Source of the DNA: Selaginella moellendorffii
Taxonomy: Eukaryota > Streptophyta > Lycopodiopsida > Selaginellales > Selaginellaceae
Direction of reading: 5' to 3'
Assembly: GCF_000143415.4 (NCBI RefSeq)
Contig: NW_003314274.1
Span: 1,758,260 to 1,822,259 of the forward strand
DNA length: 64,000 nucleotides
Position numbers and translations under genes: made by a program. The notes below the pieces were generated by a model, which worked only from the letters and a program-made list of their open reading frames with translations, searched no databases and was not told where the DNA came from. Of this stretch, positions 22,061 to 35,011 are shown one piece after another; position 1 is the first letter of the stretch; the number at the start of each line of letters is the position of its first letter.

Positions 22061-24337
22061 ATGTTCGACGCACCCATCAAGCTTCTGCTTGTCATACTTC
22101 TCCGCTTCTGCCCCTCGTGCAAATGTCTCATCGACATCGGGTTTCCAGGCGATCCTGAGATTGTTGTTGACTCGAACTTCAGCTGGACGCTCAACGGGGA
22201 CCTCCATCCGTTTCTCTGCCAGAATTTATCCAAGCGTGCCTTCTCTGCGGGTTTTACTGGCAGCAAAACAGGTCTCTTCTACTTGGCGGTGTATTACGTG
22301 AAAGCAGGCGGTGAAAATCATGCCAGCGAAACCAGCGCAGTGTGGAAAGCAAACAACGGAAGGCCGGTGCCTCTCGGTGCAAGTTTGAAGCTCCAAGTCG
22401 ATGGAAACTTGGTACTCTACAATCCTGACGGCACCGAAAGCTGGTCGACTAAAACGTCTGGACTTGGTGTGGCAGGCATGCGGCTGAATCATACTGGAAA
22501 CCTTGTTCTTTACAGGGAAGATGACCAGGTTGTGTAGCAAAGCTTTGATCATCCTACGGATACTCTTGTACCTCACCAGCTGATGAAAACGGGGATGAAA
22601 CTTGTTTCCAGCAGTCCCGGTGGAACAGGTGAAGGATACTTTTCATTCGAAGTACAACCTTACGCATTGGTTTTGTCCGCTCAGTCGCCTCTGCAGCGCT
22701 ATGGAGTGTGGAAGTTCGACCAAGAGATTGGTTTTGTTGGCGTCAACTCTTCGAGCTTCAATGTCTACAACAGGAAAATGACAGTTATTCAGTCGGTAGC
22801 ACTGAGCATAGTCTACAGTGTGAGGAGAATACAGCTCTTCTCTACTGGAGAAGTGGTTGCGGACATCGACTGGGACATCCTCGATCTGACCAAGTTCTTC
22901 AATGGCTGGATTGGCTGGGATCTCTCTTATCGGGGGGTCTGCGGAAGATACAGTATGACCAGGGAAGGTGAGTGCCATTGCATAGGCTTGAAGTCTGACA
23001 AAGGCACGTAAACCTACTTGGAACCAGTGGATTCTTTGGACGGCACACTTGGTTGCCGTCTTTCTCATGAAGGGGACATAGCTATGGAGTACAGGTTGGT
23101 GGCAGGGGATAAGTTCTACGACTACTTGCCGCTCAAGTTCATGCAAGGAGCTATCTTGTCACAGGCGGACTGCCTGGAGACGTGCTTGACGAATAGTTCG
23201 TGCAAGGCAGTTCTTTTCGAGGACAACAATAGGACGTGCTTTCATCTCACGGAAGTTTACACACTCAACGTGACAAGAGCTCCAGCGTTCTCGGCATTTA
23301 TCAAGGTGAAAACCGGGGAGTCTAAGTTGGTAGTACACAATGCCAAGCATAGCAAAGCCGGAGTCCTTATAACGGCAGTCCTAGGGATTGCTGCGCTCAC
23401 AGTGACAGTCATCGTATCAGCGGGTGCTTATTGGAAGAACAAGGTTGATTTCTACTTCAAAAGCCGTCGACAGCGCTCGCAGGCTATAGTCTCTGGTGCT
23501 GCACAAGCTCCACGTCCTTTCAACTTGAACGAGCTGGAAATGGCCACGAGAAACTTCAGCAAGAGGATTGGCAGTGGAGGATTCGGCACGGTTTTCGAAG
23601 GATCTCTGTCGGATGGATCCAGGATTGCTGTCAAGCGCCTTGACGATTCAAACCAAGGCGAGAAGCAGTTCAAGGCGGAGGTGAGAGCCATTTGCAACAT
23701 CCATCACAGAAACTTGGTCAGCCTGAGAGGCTACTGCTCGCAAAAACCACACCACTTTCTGGTTTACGACTACGTCCACAATGGCTCGCTCGATAGGTGG
23801 CTCTTCGACAGCAGCAAAGCGAAGAGCCTGGATTGGAACCGGAGGTTTTTGATCGTTCAGGACATAGCCAGGGGCCTCGCATATCTTCACGAAGAATGCA
23901 GCAGCACAGTGCTCCACCTCGACATCAAGCCTCAGAACGTACTCCTGGACGAGAGCTTCACGGCAAAGATCTCCGACTTTGGACTGTCCAGGATGCTCGG
24001 AGGCGATGGTAGAACAGACAATGCGGTGACTGCGATCAAGGGAACTCCAGGATACATGGCTCCAGAGTGGCTGACACAAGCGAAAGTTACAAAGGCACTG
24101 GATGTCTACAGCTTTGGGATTGTGGTTTTGGAGATTATCACAGGCCTCAGTGCCGTGGATGAGAGGATGAGTAGGCAAAATGTATCAAGCACGCTTAAGG
24201 TGGTGATAGATCAAGGCATGGATAGGACCAAGAGAAGCCAAATAGAGAATTTGATCCAAATTGGATTGTGGTGCACGAAAGTGGAGCAAAGCCAAAGACC
24301 TTCGATGGTGGAAGTTGTCAAGGTGCTAGAAATCTAA
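22061..24337 (+). pseudogene. G-type lectin S-domain receptor-like Ser/Thr kinase with two in-frame stops
   Basis: One uninterrupted reading frame of 2277 bp without introns, except for stop codons at 22535-22537 (TAG) and 23009-23011 (TAA). Order: signal peptide (KLLLVILLRF), bulb-type lectin domain (SLKLQVDGNLVLY, TGNLVLY), a short S-locus region, PAN/apple Cys-rich part (QADCLETCLTNSSC), a TM helix near 23350-23435, and a kinase domain with GSGGFGTVFEG, IAVKRL, HLDIKPQNVLLD (non-RD), KISDFGLS and GYMAPEWL. All catalytic residues are intact. The first stop replaces the conserved Trp of the (V)WQSFDHPTDT motif (TGG to TAG). The protein therefore cannot be made whole. A recent pseudogene is likeliest; sequencing error or readthrough cannot be excluded. 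Confidence 0.88.
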
Positions 24338-24395
24338 TGTAGTTCATTAATTATTATCTAAGTTAATATTAGTTTAGTCTTGGGAATTTGCCCTA

Positions 24396-25274
24396 ATGGA
24401 GAGGCTCGTGAAAAAATATGAGCAGCGATACAAGAGAGCCAACGAATGTCTGGCGCGATGGAATACCTCGCAAGCTAAGTTGCTGGGTCTCTTCTCCAAT
24501 GCGGCGGCTGTGATCCAGCGTTTCCCGGTATGGTTTTAGATTTCTTCCTGGTTGATTTTCTCCATAGCTTCTCCTGTCCAGGGATTGTTTTGAGGAATTG
24601 GAAGGGAGGGATGATCTCGTCGGGAAACAAGCCGAGTCGCTGGAGAAAATCTTGTCCATCATGCGTGAAACACTGTAAGTGATTTGCTCTTGTTTGTGTG
24701 TCCGATCGATCTTTTTGCTGTTTTTTGTCATTCAAGGCTGGATCTGGAGGATGTTTGCAAAGATTTTGAGAAGCTGTGGCGAGACGCGGCCAATCTTTTG
24801 AAGAACGAGAAGCCCAAGCCTACAAGGCAGCAGCTCCAGCAGCGTTTTGGTTCCCGGCCCAGTCTAGAAGATTGCGTCAGTGGACTCAAAGAATTATACG
24901 CCATGCACAGAGACGAGTAAGCTCCTCAATTTTTCATTTTTTCTTTGGGTTTTTTTTTTTTTTTGGCAAGTTTGCCTGGGTTGCCAAAATACTTGTTTTT
25001 TTTCTTCAGGAAATGTTCTAATCGAGTGCTTTGCAGATATGCTCTCAAAGCCGATATTATTTCCAGTCTGACTTACGACACAAAGGCAAACGATATTGCT
25101 GCAATGCAAACTGTTTTGGCGGATCAGCCCAACCTTCCTCCGGACGAAGGTACCTTTTTTTTTATAAAAACACAACAAGAGAAAAATGAAAAAAAAAAAA
25201 AACAAAAACTGTGATTGTGAATTGCCACAGTCGAAACAATTTTTAATATGGTATTTGCTGGAGGAGGACGCTAA
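24396..25274 (+). CDS. Conserved plant protein resembling Arabidopsis At5g43822
   Basis: Five exons: 24396-24532, 24582-24674, 24737-24916, 25037-25149 and 25231-25274 (188 aa). Conserved words recalled from the family are present: AAAVIQRFP, GKQAESLEKILSIMRETL, TRQQLQQRFGSRPSLEDCVSGL, MHRDEYALK, AMQTVLADQPNLPPDEVETIF. It is mostly helical and probably coiled-coil, with no enzyme motif, TM or signal peptide. The function is unknown in the family. The ATG lies 58 bp after the stop of the receptor kinase pseudogene, so its promoter must be inside or beyond that gene. Confidence 0.8.
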
Positions 25275-26231
25275 AGAACAAAAAGAAAGAAGAACAAATC
25301 ATATACAAAGGTACCCGTTTGAGCTTAAGAAAATTAGATTCCCCGAGGCGACGAGTTCTATCTAGGACCGATCAAATCTTTTCAATAGGGAGGTTCCAGT
25401 GATCCACTCGGAAAGGGATGGGAGAACCGATAAATTTAATTCCCCGTATTCACTGGAGGGGGAAGAAGAACAACCAAATATATTGGATCGGATTCTCCTT
25501 GTAGAGGTACTTTGTGAGGTTACAGCGCACCAAAGCTCATTTGGTTTGATATCTCGAGTAGTAAAAGTTTGGTAAAGGCTCTCCTCAAACGCAGGAACAA
25601 ACGGGACGATTTACTTGGATCGAGCTTTTGGAGCTTTGTAAGGAAGAAGAAGAAGAAGAAGAAGATCAGAAGACAGACAGGAAAGGGATGGCAGAACAAA
25701 CATGACTGTGTATCAAATTTGTTTCTTCCTGGCTCTTTGCGCTGTTTTATTGTGGTTGACACTATCCCACATGGTCCTCTTTGAAATACAAGGCACGGGA
25801 CGAACAAAAATTCTAAAAGAGACAGCAAAGCTATCGTTGAACAGTAGAGAAAAGAAGAAAAATGTGCTGATGAGTCCGTAATATCTCAGATAAAAATGAA
25901 AAAAAGAAAAAAGAAAAAAAGGAACGATGGATCAGAAAAAGGAGAGTCAATACCCGAACCATTAGCCTTGCCTGGTCTGGAAAAACGGAAGTTTGTCGAT
26001 GGAAATATTCTGGCCAGAGGCGAGGAAGGATCGTCTGTGGTGCGCTCTTGACTCTGTCCTTTTTCTTTCCCGTGTGATGTTTGTGAGTTTTCTCCTCCTC
26101 TGTTTGTCTTGAATGCTGCGATCTTCACCATGCCTGTAATGCCTGTACTAGCTCTTTCTCTGTCCAATCCGAAAGCTATATCGAAACCACTGTAGCTCTT
26201 TCTCTGTCCAATCCATGCTCGAGACTGAAAC
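25275..26231. other. Intergenic stretch, no gene recognised
   Basis: It lies between the convergent 3' ends of the small conserved gene and the HD-Zip gene. It includes a short AAG repeat near 25648-25670. 25310-25510 has a somewhat different texture (see findings). Confidence 0.6.
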
Positions 26232-28869
26232 TTAGCAGCAGCCGAGAGCGGTCTTGATGCGTTGCACGGTGCTGGAGATGAGGCTGTTGACAGTGGCCAC
26301 GGACTCCAAGTTTAGCTTGGCGGTGGGGACGTTGCTGACTAGTATCTGGAAAGCCACCGTGAGGAGAGCGCCGCTGCTAGAAGAAGAGCTTGCCTCTGCT
26401 AGATCAGCAGCACCGCCACCGCCAGCACCGCCACCCTCTTGCGTTGTACGTTGAGATACTGCTCCATCCGGTGAGATGGCAAATCCTGACGGTAACAGCG
26501 CCACGGTGGCTGGATCCCCTCCTTGCATCACCAGATTCATCGCCGGAATATCTACGGGAGCGTAAACTATGAGCGAGCCGGATGCATCGGTACAGCTCTC
26601 CTGCAAGATGAGCATGTTACTCTGCGACGTATTCAATGCCTGCCGTAGTAAAAAGGAGGCAAAAAAAAAAAAAAAGGTTAGTAGTCGTCCAAAGCTGCTG
26701 CTTTTAAAGTGTGTGCTTACACCAACGCGGAGGAGCGAGACGACGCAGCCCGGGTCTTGGCCGGTTGCAACTCGTGCTATCTCCTGGACTGCACCACCGT
26801 TTGAAAGGATATCCCACTAGAAACGTAAATGTCATTTGTAATGAGGGACAAGAAGCTGGGCTTACCTCGCTTCGCAGCCTCTCGTCCCGGAGGAACTCGA
26901 ACAGGCGCTGCGAGTTTACCGGCACCCACAGGGACGTCGCAGCGCTGAGAACAATGCCGGGAGGTTCACCTGGATTGTTGACGCTCTTACGAGTCATTAC
27001 GCGGATGTCCTCTTCGCCGGCGCCAGAGAGCGTGGTCCATGTGTGTACAATCGAGGCACTAACACCGGCGCAGTAGTTACTCGTCATGCGCTGGGCAAGG
27101 AACAGCATGCTCCGTCGACCATTTGCATTTGGAATGACTGCAACCAAAAGGAAGAAAAAGGAAAAGCAACACTTTAAAGCTTTAGGTGGCAGGACAAATG
27201 AATTCAAGCATACCACCCAGATCTCTAGCTGATATGTTGTTGGTTAGCATGATTCCCAGCCTCTCGCACTGACGCTGCAAGATGGCGAGCCATCTCTTTG
27301 CGCCGAAGGCCGCACCACTGCACACCAGCCCATGATATATGTTTTCAGTTTGGCGGTGATCGGCTTCTATGTGTTGCACTGCCGTCACCTACAGGAAGAC
27401 CATGCGAATGAAACTGTACAGGCTCGAGAATAGCAAGACGAACCTTTGAGTATCCATTTTGCAAGTCTTCGATGAAGAAACCAGAAGGACGCATCCTGCA
27501 CCGCAATTGCGGGGCCGGATTATCCCGAAGGCCGTCGATAGAGACGTCAACAATCGCCCACACGCGTTCGGAATGCTGCTTGCAGTACCTGAGAAAGAAG
27601 AACTCCCGTGTAGGAACCAAAGGCGAAAGGATTTGCAATTCTGCATACAACTATCGGGCAGTTTTGCTTGATGTTTCCAGCCTCGAAAAAACAAAATGTA
27701 AAAGTCAAGACTTTCTCACCAGTTGCAGCGCGTTGTTCCAATTGCCGCCGACGCCAGTTGTGAGAACTTGCGTAGTAAAAGCTCTTGACACTATGTTCGA
27801 AAACATGTCGACCCATCTGCCCTGCAGAACCTTGGAATGGTTAAAAAACTGCGAAAAAGACACACTCGGAAGTACTCACAACGTTCATGATGGTATCAAT
27901 CAGCCCCGCTGCATTCATCATGACCAGACCAGTCTCTCTTGATGCTTCTGTTTCCATTCCCATCAGCCTTGGCCCCAGACCTCTTGGAAATTGTCTGAAA
28001 TACTCCTCCTGACTCAAAACTTCTTTTGTTCCATCCACACTACTCCACAGTGCACCGTCTGTTTCAGCTGCAACCAGCAGCAGCTCTTCCATCGCAACTA
28101 TTGCAAGCTCTGCGATAACTGGTTTCTCGGATTCCGTCACGCCGCCCGGTCGACTAGCCATTTCTAGAATGGATGGAACCGCGACGGAGTCCGACGTTCC
28201 AGTTGCAGTGATATCGAAGGGAAAATCTGGGAGAATGTTCAACGGAATGGCCGATCGAGTTATGTACTTCGCTACCAAAGCCGACACTCTATTCAGCTGC
28301 ATCAAAGACACGAAATTCAGCGTTTCGACCAGGCAGGATAACATTGCTCACCTCATCTCTCAGACGAGCATTTTCAATCCGGAGCTGCTGCTCGGTGAAA
28401 GACATCTCTCCTGGCGTAAGCTGCCCTCCACATTTGGGACAGCTCGCATCCTTCAGGGCCTCTCGCAATGCGATGTTCTCAGTTCGCAAGTTCTCATTCT
28501 CAGCTCTTAAAATGGAATTGTCTGCCCGTTCGTGATGAGCCTGCAATCATGGATCATCTTCTGAACAAGAAAAAAAGCACCTGATGGCAAGGCAAACACC
28601 TTCATCTGAGTACGTCGATTCTGAAACCAAAACTTGACCTGTCGTGGTTCAAGTCCGAGCTCTCTGCCGAGTTCTTGCCTTTGTTTCTCATCGGGATGAG
28701 GACACTCCTTAAAGAACCTGTGGAAAAAACCCGTAAATGACGAGAATTCAAGCTCATGTACCCACATCTCCAGCTGCCGTGTTTGCTGGACGGTGTGACG
28801 ATGATATCTTTTCTTAGATGCTTGCAGGTCCGACTGATCTTCGAAATCATCACCAGAAGCACCCTCCAT
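26232..28869 (-). CDS. Class IV HD-Zip transcription factor (homeodomain, ZLZ, START)
   Basis: Ten exons on the minus strand: 28766-28869, 28600-28717, 28352-28540, 27880-28296, 27720-27821, 27444-27650, 27214-27388, 26866-27137, 26721-26816 and 26232-26639 (695 aa). Homeodomain at about residues 17-74 (KKRYHRHT, ending [14 protein letters not shown]). The split leucine zipper has the class IV CPKCGG loop ([11 protein letters not shown]...[12 protein letters not shown]). A START domain follows (MEETELLL-like block, [25 protein letters not shown]), and a class IV C-terminal region ([20 protein letters not shown]-like, [33 protein letters not shown]). These factors act in the nucleus and in seed plants control epidermal identity through L1 boxes. 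ATG at 28869 is the first in frame. Confidence 0.95.
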
Positions 28870-31168
28870 ATCTCTCTCAGGTTTGGTTTCATTACTCTTC
28901 AGCAATGAGCTTCCTGTTCAGCCTGAATTCCTGGAAGCGCTTTTGAGATGCTCACGCACAGCAATTCTCTTGCATTGCCATGGAATTCTGCACAAAATCC
29001 CGTCAATGACATCTTCAAATGGAGTGCATTCGCCATGAATTGCCACCGACACTGACCAGGCCCCGAAAATTTCTAAAGTTTCTCTCCCTAGTGCCTTGCA
29101 TCAGTCTTGTTTCATGGATCTGAAATGGAAGAACCTACAAGAAACACTATCGATGTCAGCTGAGATAGTGCACTAAAATCACTTACAAGTTTTCTGAAGA
29201 GCCTTCAACGAGCCGCATAAACTTGAAGCCAACAAAGTGCTTTAAGACAACGGAACCTTCGGCATCTTCTGGCACAAGAAGTAGCGAGAGAAGCGAAGCT
29301 CAAGAATGAATAGGGAGGAGTCCAGTAAGAGCAGCGAAGCATAGCTGGATTCTATGTATGAATATGAAATCGAGGTACAGGGGCCCATTAAGAAGGAACA
29401 GTTGTCCAAGAATACAGAAAAAACAATGCAAATGAAAAACTAGAAAAAAGGCTTGAGATTCAAGTATAAAATGCCAGGAAAGGATAAAATCATGTCATGA
29501 GCGGCATGTTTTAAGCGTCTGTGGTCAGCAAAGTGAAACATAATCTTGACTTCCAGAGGTACGATTTGTTAAGCTTACCGGGGACTTGCTCCCACCCCTT
29601 AATAGAGTCGGTCAGAATATGTACCGCAAGTCTTTTGTTAAACCCGTCTAGACTTTCTCTGCAAGAAAGGTACTGGTGAGGAAAATGCAAAGAAAACGCA
29701 AAGGAGGCAGAACCTGTTGATATTGTGGTGTTGTGGGCCTCTATCTTGACCTTTGTTTTGCCGCATTAAGCTTTTCTTTCTACTTTTCTACCCCCGACTG
29801 TTCTGGAACGCTGCAAAAAACACCGTCGCCATTTTCTTCCTGCCATTTTGTTGCCTCGCATACAAAAGTCAGTAAAACCACCAGAGAAAAATGTCGCAAA
29901 CCTGATTGAAAAATTAGTCTTAGTGTCAATCTTTTGCAGCTTTGACACTGCAAGAGCACGTAGAGACTGTTCCCTGCCTGCCCTGCACAGTCTTTCACCT
30001 TGCACTGGTCAATTACACAGATAGGAAGCCTCTACCATCTTTTGAGCAGCTTAAACTACTCGCTCGAGCTTAGCGTTTTGGCCTGTGCAAGACTTCTGGA
30101 GTCGTCCTTTTCAGCCAGTGCAAGCTCAACCGACCCCTCTGACTTTATGTTACGTAAAAAGCCATCTTCTGTTCATATCTTTTTGTATCGCCATGTAGAG
30201 GAAAGGGATGGCCGGTCACGTTGTCACTGGAGGTGTCCACGCGATCTTGTGAACTTTCAAGCCGGTTAATGGGTCTAGAAAAAAGGAAAGAGCAAAAAAT
30301 CAGAAGAAAGAGAAGACAAAGAAAAAGAAACCTTTGCTTATCGAAACATTGCCACATTTTTTAGGCTGAAGCTCGCAAGATTCTTCTAAGCCAACTGGAT
30401 TGATCGATCCTCGCGACTCAGAATATCATAAGGAGAATTGCATGGAAAAACCTGGAAGCCAAGCCATTGGCGCCACGAAATCCTCGCGGCAAGCGCCAGC
30501 GCCATCGCTCGCGGGTCCCCATCGCAGCTCGCGAACAAAGACCCTTAGGGCAAGACCAGAAAATGGCGCCAAATTTCTAATTCGCTAACTGGTTAGAAAA
30601 AGCGAGAGGGGTTCGATACTCGCTCGCTGCCGGACAAACGCGAGAAGGAAGAAGATTCTTCCATTCCCTTGGCAGATGCATGGTTCTAACGTCCTATCCT
30701 TGCCTTCACAGACTGGGATAGAGGAGCTGTCCCAAAGGAAGATCTCGCGAGAAGACGACTGGAAAACTTTTCTTTTCCGGTGTGGGCATTGGAAATCTCG
30801 CGGTTCTAGCTATCGAGCGATAGCAGTAGCACAGCGCCTATCCAAAACCACACCAATCATAACCCTGGCCAAGCAACGCGAAAACAAAAACCACCACCAC
30901 GCAAAAAGACGTAAGTCTTAAGCCGAGTGATGCGTCATTCTGGCCTACCTGAGAGAGCATGTACCGCGCGGGCCAGGAAATCGAGGATGTGTGTCCAGAC
31001 GAGTCTCTTTCCTGGCTTTTATTGCCGGTTTCTAAAAGATCTCACAGAGAAAGAGCCAGTCCAGCTTAGTAAGGAAAAAAAGAAGAAAAAATCCAGAGGA
31101 ACTTACAACGTCAAAATCAATGTATCTTTGGATCACCGGTGGTTGAAGCGCTCCGCGTCTCACTTTGA
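28870..31168. other. HD-Zip upstream region and intergenic stretch
   Basis: 28870-29350 probably holds the HD-Zip leader, possibly with leader introns (paired AG/GT-like sites near 28915 and 29190 on the minus strand). 29350-31168 shows no convincing coding sequence. A GC-richer block at 30400-30920 with short openings resembles promoter or leader DNA. DNAAF5 ends at 31169. Confidence 0.5.
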
Positions 31169-34100
31169 TCATGCAGCGGATTCTACAGAATCCGCTGTTT
31201 GGACGGATCCCGCCACCGTGAGAAGATAGTCACAGTACTGGCTGCTCTGGTGCTTGGACCGGACTTCCGTGACAATTTCCACGACCAAAGCGGGGCGTTT
31301 TACTGCGCAAACCTCGACAGCTTTGCAAACCGACTCCTGTGGAGAGAAGTTGCTTAGGCTAAATGACTGCAAATTATTGCTTGATAGTACCTTGATTTGC
31401 TGGTTCTGGTCGTCCATGTGTAGGACGAGACTGCTTAGACAGCTCTTGAGCTGCAGCGTTCAGAGGTAAGTATCATGGAACAAAATTCGATTTTATCCCA
31501 CCTCTGTGCCAGGGTATGCCGGAGGAAGCGTGCTCAGAAAGAGGGACAACGATCTTAATATCCCAAGACGGACGCCATCATTGCTATCGTCAAGTCGCTT
31601 TTGGAGAACTGCTCCGATCTTAACTCGGTAGTCATCTGTAGGAAAGCACGGACGATCGTAAGAAGCAAGGCCTACATTTGAAAAGCTACCTCTTAAACTG
31701 TTTCCGGCAATGCGAATGATGTTCTCCATGACATGACAAGTAACTCGTCGCGTATCAACGTAGAAATCTTCCTCCAGACAGGATATGACAACAGGCAACG
31801 TTTCCCCCGTTTCCAGGATGTCATTCAGATCTTTCTGAAAGACGAATGTAAACATCAAAGTCATATGTTAAAGGAAGCACTTACTTGAGTACAAAGACCG
31901 CGTCTTAAATACGTCCCAACTGCAACCATAGCCGCATGTCTGACTGCAGCTCCAACCTGTAACAAGCGCTTTAATCATCTGAAATCCGTTCCCGAATGTC
32001 CAACCTTTCCTGCTTGCCATATGCCGCATGGAATCAAAACACTGACAATGACTTCCTTTGCTAAGGAGCTCCACCAAGATTCAAGGCCAGAAGTTTCAAA
32101 TAAGTCGTCCAAAAGCTAAAGCCATGGAAATATCAGCAAGTTACATACAAACTTCAATACTTACATGCAAAAGAGAAAGACGCAGAGAAGGATCTCTTTG
32201 GGGTTTTAGACAGCTCGCAATAATTGGAAGTATCTCCGCTAGATATGAGCCGGCCTGCAGACAGTAAAGTAAGCACAAGTTCGTTCACATGGTTTGATCA
32301 AAGTACTAAATGGCCAAGATTCTTCAATACGGCTTCAAAAAGATGTCGCCCTGGCGAGTTTCCTAGCCATTCCTCGTGTCGAAGGATTGCTCGATCAATC
32401 AGGTCCCTTGTGTGACAAGCATACAGCTGCTCCAATGACTCGTAGCCAGTGACATGAGCAAAGGTTTCTATCAAAGAAGCAGCATCCTGGTGTAGTTTGG
32501 CATCATCTTGAATACATTGAAGCTGCATCAATAATCAAGTCAGCAAAGAACAACATTCTTCAAACAAACCTGTAACAATAAAATCAACATCTCTTTCGAA
32601 GAGACTCTGGATATCGGGCCCGCTTTTACGACAACATTGGTTAAAACAGCCAAAAGCTACAAGAAGAACAGCGTCAGAGAGTGGAACCAAGGAAAAAATA
32701 TTTCGAATCAAGAACCTGTCGTCGTACTGCTAGGCTTTCATCAAAAGACAAATTAGCGTGACATAGCCCTTGCAAAATCTGCAAAACGGAACGGTTAAGT
32801 TGTCCTACACGAGGCAATTGCATAATACCTGAATAACCAGGCCTTCATGAACATTCTCGTTCGGCGTACCATAAAGCAAGCCAGCGAATACGACTAATCC
32901 ATTTGCTCTCTGCAGTTTCCAAGCATGCACTCAAGTGTTTCATATAAACTGTAGCCATACTTGCAAAGCTGTAGACCGATCGCTGATTATCGAATCCATG
33001 ATAAGATCCAACCAATGCTCCGGAGCATTGTTAAACCCCAATATTTGCGAGGATTTTACTACGTGTTGTGCTACTCGAACATCGTCATCTGCAACAGCAC
33101 TGAATGCAAATACTAGCTTTTCAAAAGTTAAACTCCAAAATAAGAACCTGCAGAGGGAAGGAATGAGAACATCCAGGTGTCGAGAGGAATGACTTTCTGC
33201 GAACACCTGTTAGAAAAGAAACATGGTAAGGAATAATCACAAGAAAGAGAAATAATCGTTACCAGAGTAGTTTGCAAAAGTCGAGCAGCACCCAAGCGCG
33301 TAGTAACTGTCCAATCACGAAAATCCTTCGAACAGTCGTAAACTATTTGCTTGAGGTGTCGCTAATATAAGTTGATGGTAAGAAACAACTTATGACAGCA
33401 CAAAACTGATAAACCTGTATCATTAAGCGTGAGCCATAGCCAGGCTCTGTTTCGAAAGGTAGTGGAAGAACATTAGAATCATGCCTCCAGGTCTGTAAGT
33501 TCAACGTTATTACATAAGTGACACAACAAACGTTACCTTCTCTTGCACCGAATCATGAGCATTCCAGTGCTTGTAAACTTCACCTACACGATAAACCATT
33601 GCCAAAGTCGAGGTAGAAATCTCTGGTGAGTCATCTCCAATTCCAAGTAGAAGCAACGGCAAGAGCAACGGCATATAGGCCGTCTGATTCTTTGTTTCAG
33701 TCATTGGGCATGTTTCATCTGGCTCATACCCAAGCCATAGAGCAACATACTCAAAAAAGACCTGCGTACAAAGGATCTAAACCTCTGAGAGAGAGAAAAA
33801 AAATGGCTTATTTACCTTTCTCACTGCATCGGAATGATCAAATGCAACCGCTTTGACGCCCGGAGCAACGTGTTGGGCAATCATACCAGCCGGCAAACCG
33901 CATAAAACAACGTCATTGAGTGCAGATACAACCGCAGATCGCACCTGTGCAAAACATATCAGTTAAACTTTCTTTTGCAGACATCTCTACAAACCCGTGA
34001 GTGAGCGTGCAAAATATTCGGAAGTAACGCGTGCAGTATAGCATCTGCATTCTCGCCTAAAACATCAGGTGCACGACTGCATAGTCTAGACAGCAGCGCA

Positions 34101-34904
34101 CAAGAAGCTTTTTTAATTTCGTGAAAAGAATCCGACAACGTCACGCAGATTACCTGCAAAAGCAGCCAATTACAACACAAAAGAGAAAGAACACTAACGC
34201 TGACCCTTGTTATGTGCTCAGAGAACTCACGAACGCTCTCCACTGAGCACTGACAAATTATAGCATTGAGCAAGTTGATTAAACTTAGACGTATCTCTTC
34301 GGAATGTTCAAGCACTGGAAGCTGCCCTGCCACAAATTTTCCAGATTAAAGAAAAAGGGAAAAATCATCACAGGACGTGATTACCAGTCCGCTCAGCTAT
34401 TGCAGGAACCATCAAAAATGTTGTTTGCTCCACCTGGATCAAAAACTTTAGTACAAAAGTATTGGAATCTAAGAAACATACCTCTGCTAAAAGCTTCACA
34501 ACTCTAGAAATCATGTTCACGGCAGCTTCTCGACACCTCTCCACGGGGTCGTGAAGGTTTCTTACGACCAGCTTCAGTATCGTCTCGTCCCAAACAATCT
34601 AAAACATCAACAAAAGATTTTTTGCTTGGGAGATAAAAAGAGGAAAGAAAAAATACCTGGAGCATAGCTGGAGAACGAGACTCGATAACAAGAAGCTTGT
34701 CAAGGCGCTCCAATGCCTTTCGCCTGGTGTTTCGATCCGGGTCGGAGAGGCAGTTTAAATCTCTCTGGATCGTCTGGAAGTATGAAAATCCACTACTGGA
34801 GCTCAATTACCATGGCGCGATTCAATGCGATCGCTTACCTGGACGAAATCCGCGGCAGCTATGGCTTGATCGACCGCATTCGAGGGAGCGTCATCGGCAT
34901 CCAT
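31169..34904 (-). CDS. DNAAF5: Dynein axonemal assembly factor 5 (HEAT-repeat protein, HEATR2)
   Basis: Twenty-three exons, all phases closing, giving 861 aa; animal DNAAF5 is about 855 aa. Exons (minus strand) begin 34839-34904, 34657-34773, 34598-34482 and end 31391-31450, 31169-31336. The chain is all-helical HEAT repeats. Recognisable blocks are FVQTIQRDLNCLSDPDRNTR near the start, WDETILKLV, VEQTTFLMVPAIAERTG, LLSRLCSRAPDVLGENADAI, EYVALWLGYEPDE, PLLLLGIGDDSPEIS, and SLRLSLLHLLDDLFETSGL. DNAAF5 acts in the cytoplasm to preassemble inner and outer dynein arms. Plants without motile sperm lack the need for it, so it marks a flagellate-sperm lineage. It is transcribed divergently from the SDR gene. 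Confidence 0.88.
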
Positions 34905-35011
34905 CGCGAAGAGCAAAATCCCTGCTAGGTAGGCTTAGGGCAAAGAAAATTTTAGAGGAAGAACAAAAACGAACAGTAAAAATATGTTCTTCTAGGTGTT
35001 CTTTGTGAGCT
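34905..35011. promoter_or_regulatory. Putative bidirectional promoter, DNAAF5 and SDR
   Basis: Only 107 bp separate the two divergent ATG codons, so leaders and core promoters must overlap. No TATA box is obvious. The spacing alone supports shared regulation; nothing more can be read from it. Confidence 0.5.

Noticed and set aside
30575-30625. tRNA-like words (taactggttag, ggttcgatactc)
   Set aside because: The D-loop-like and T-loop-like words are too close together, there is no anticodon arm between them and no acceptor stem pairs.
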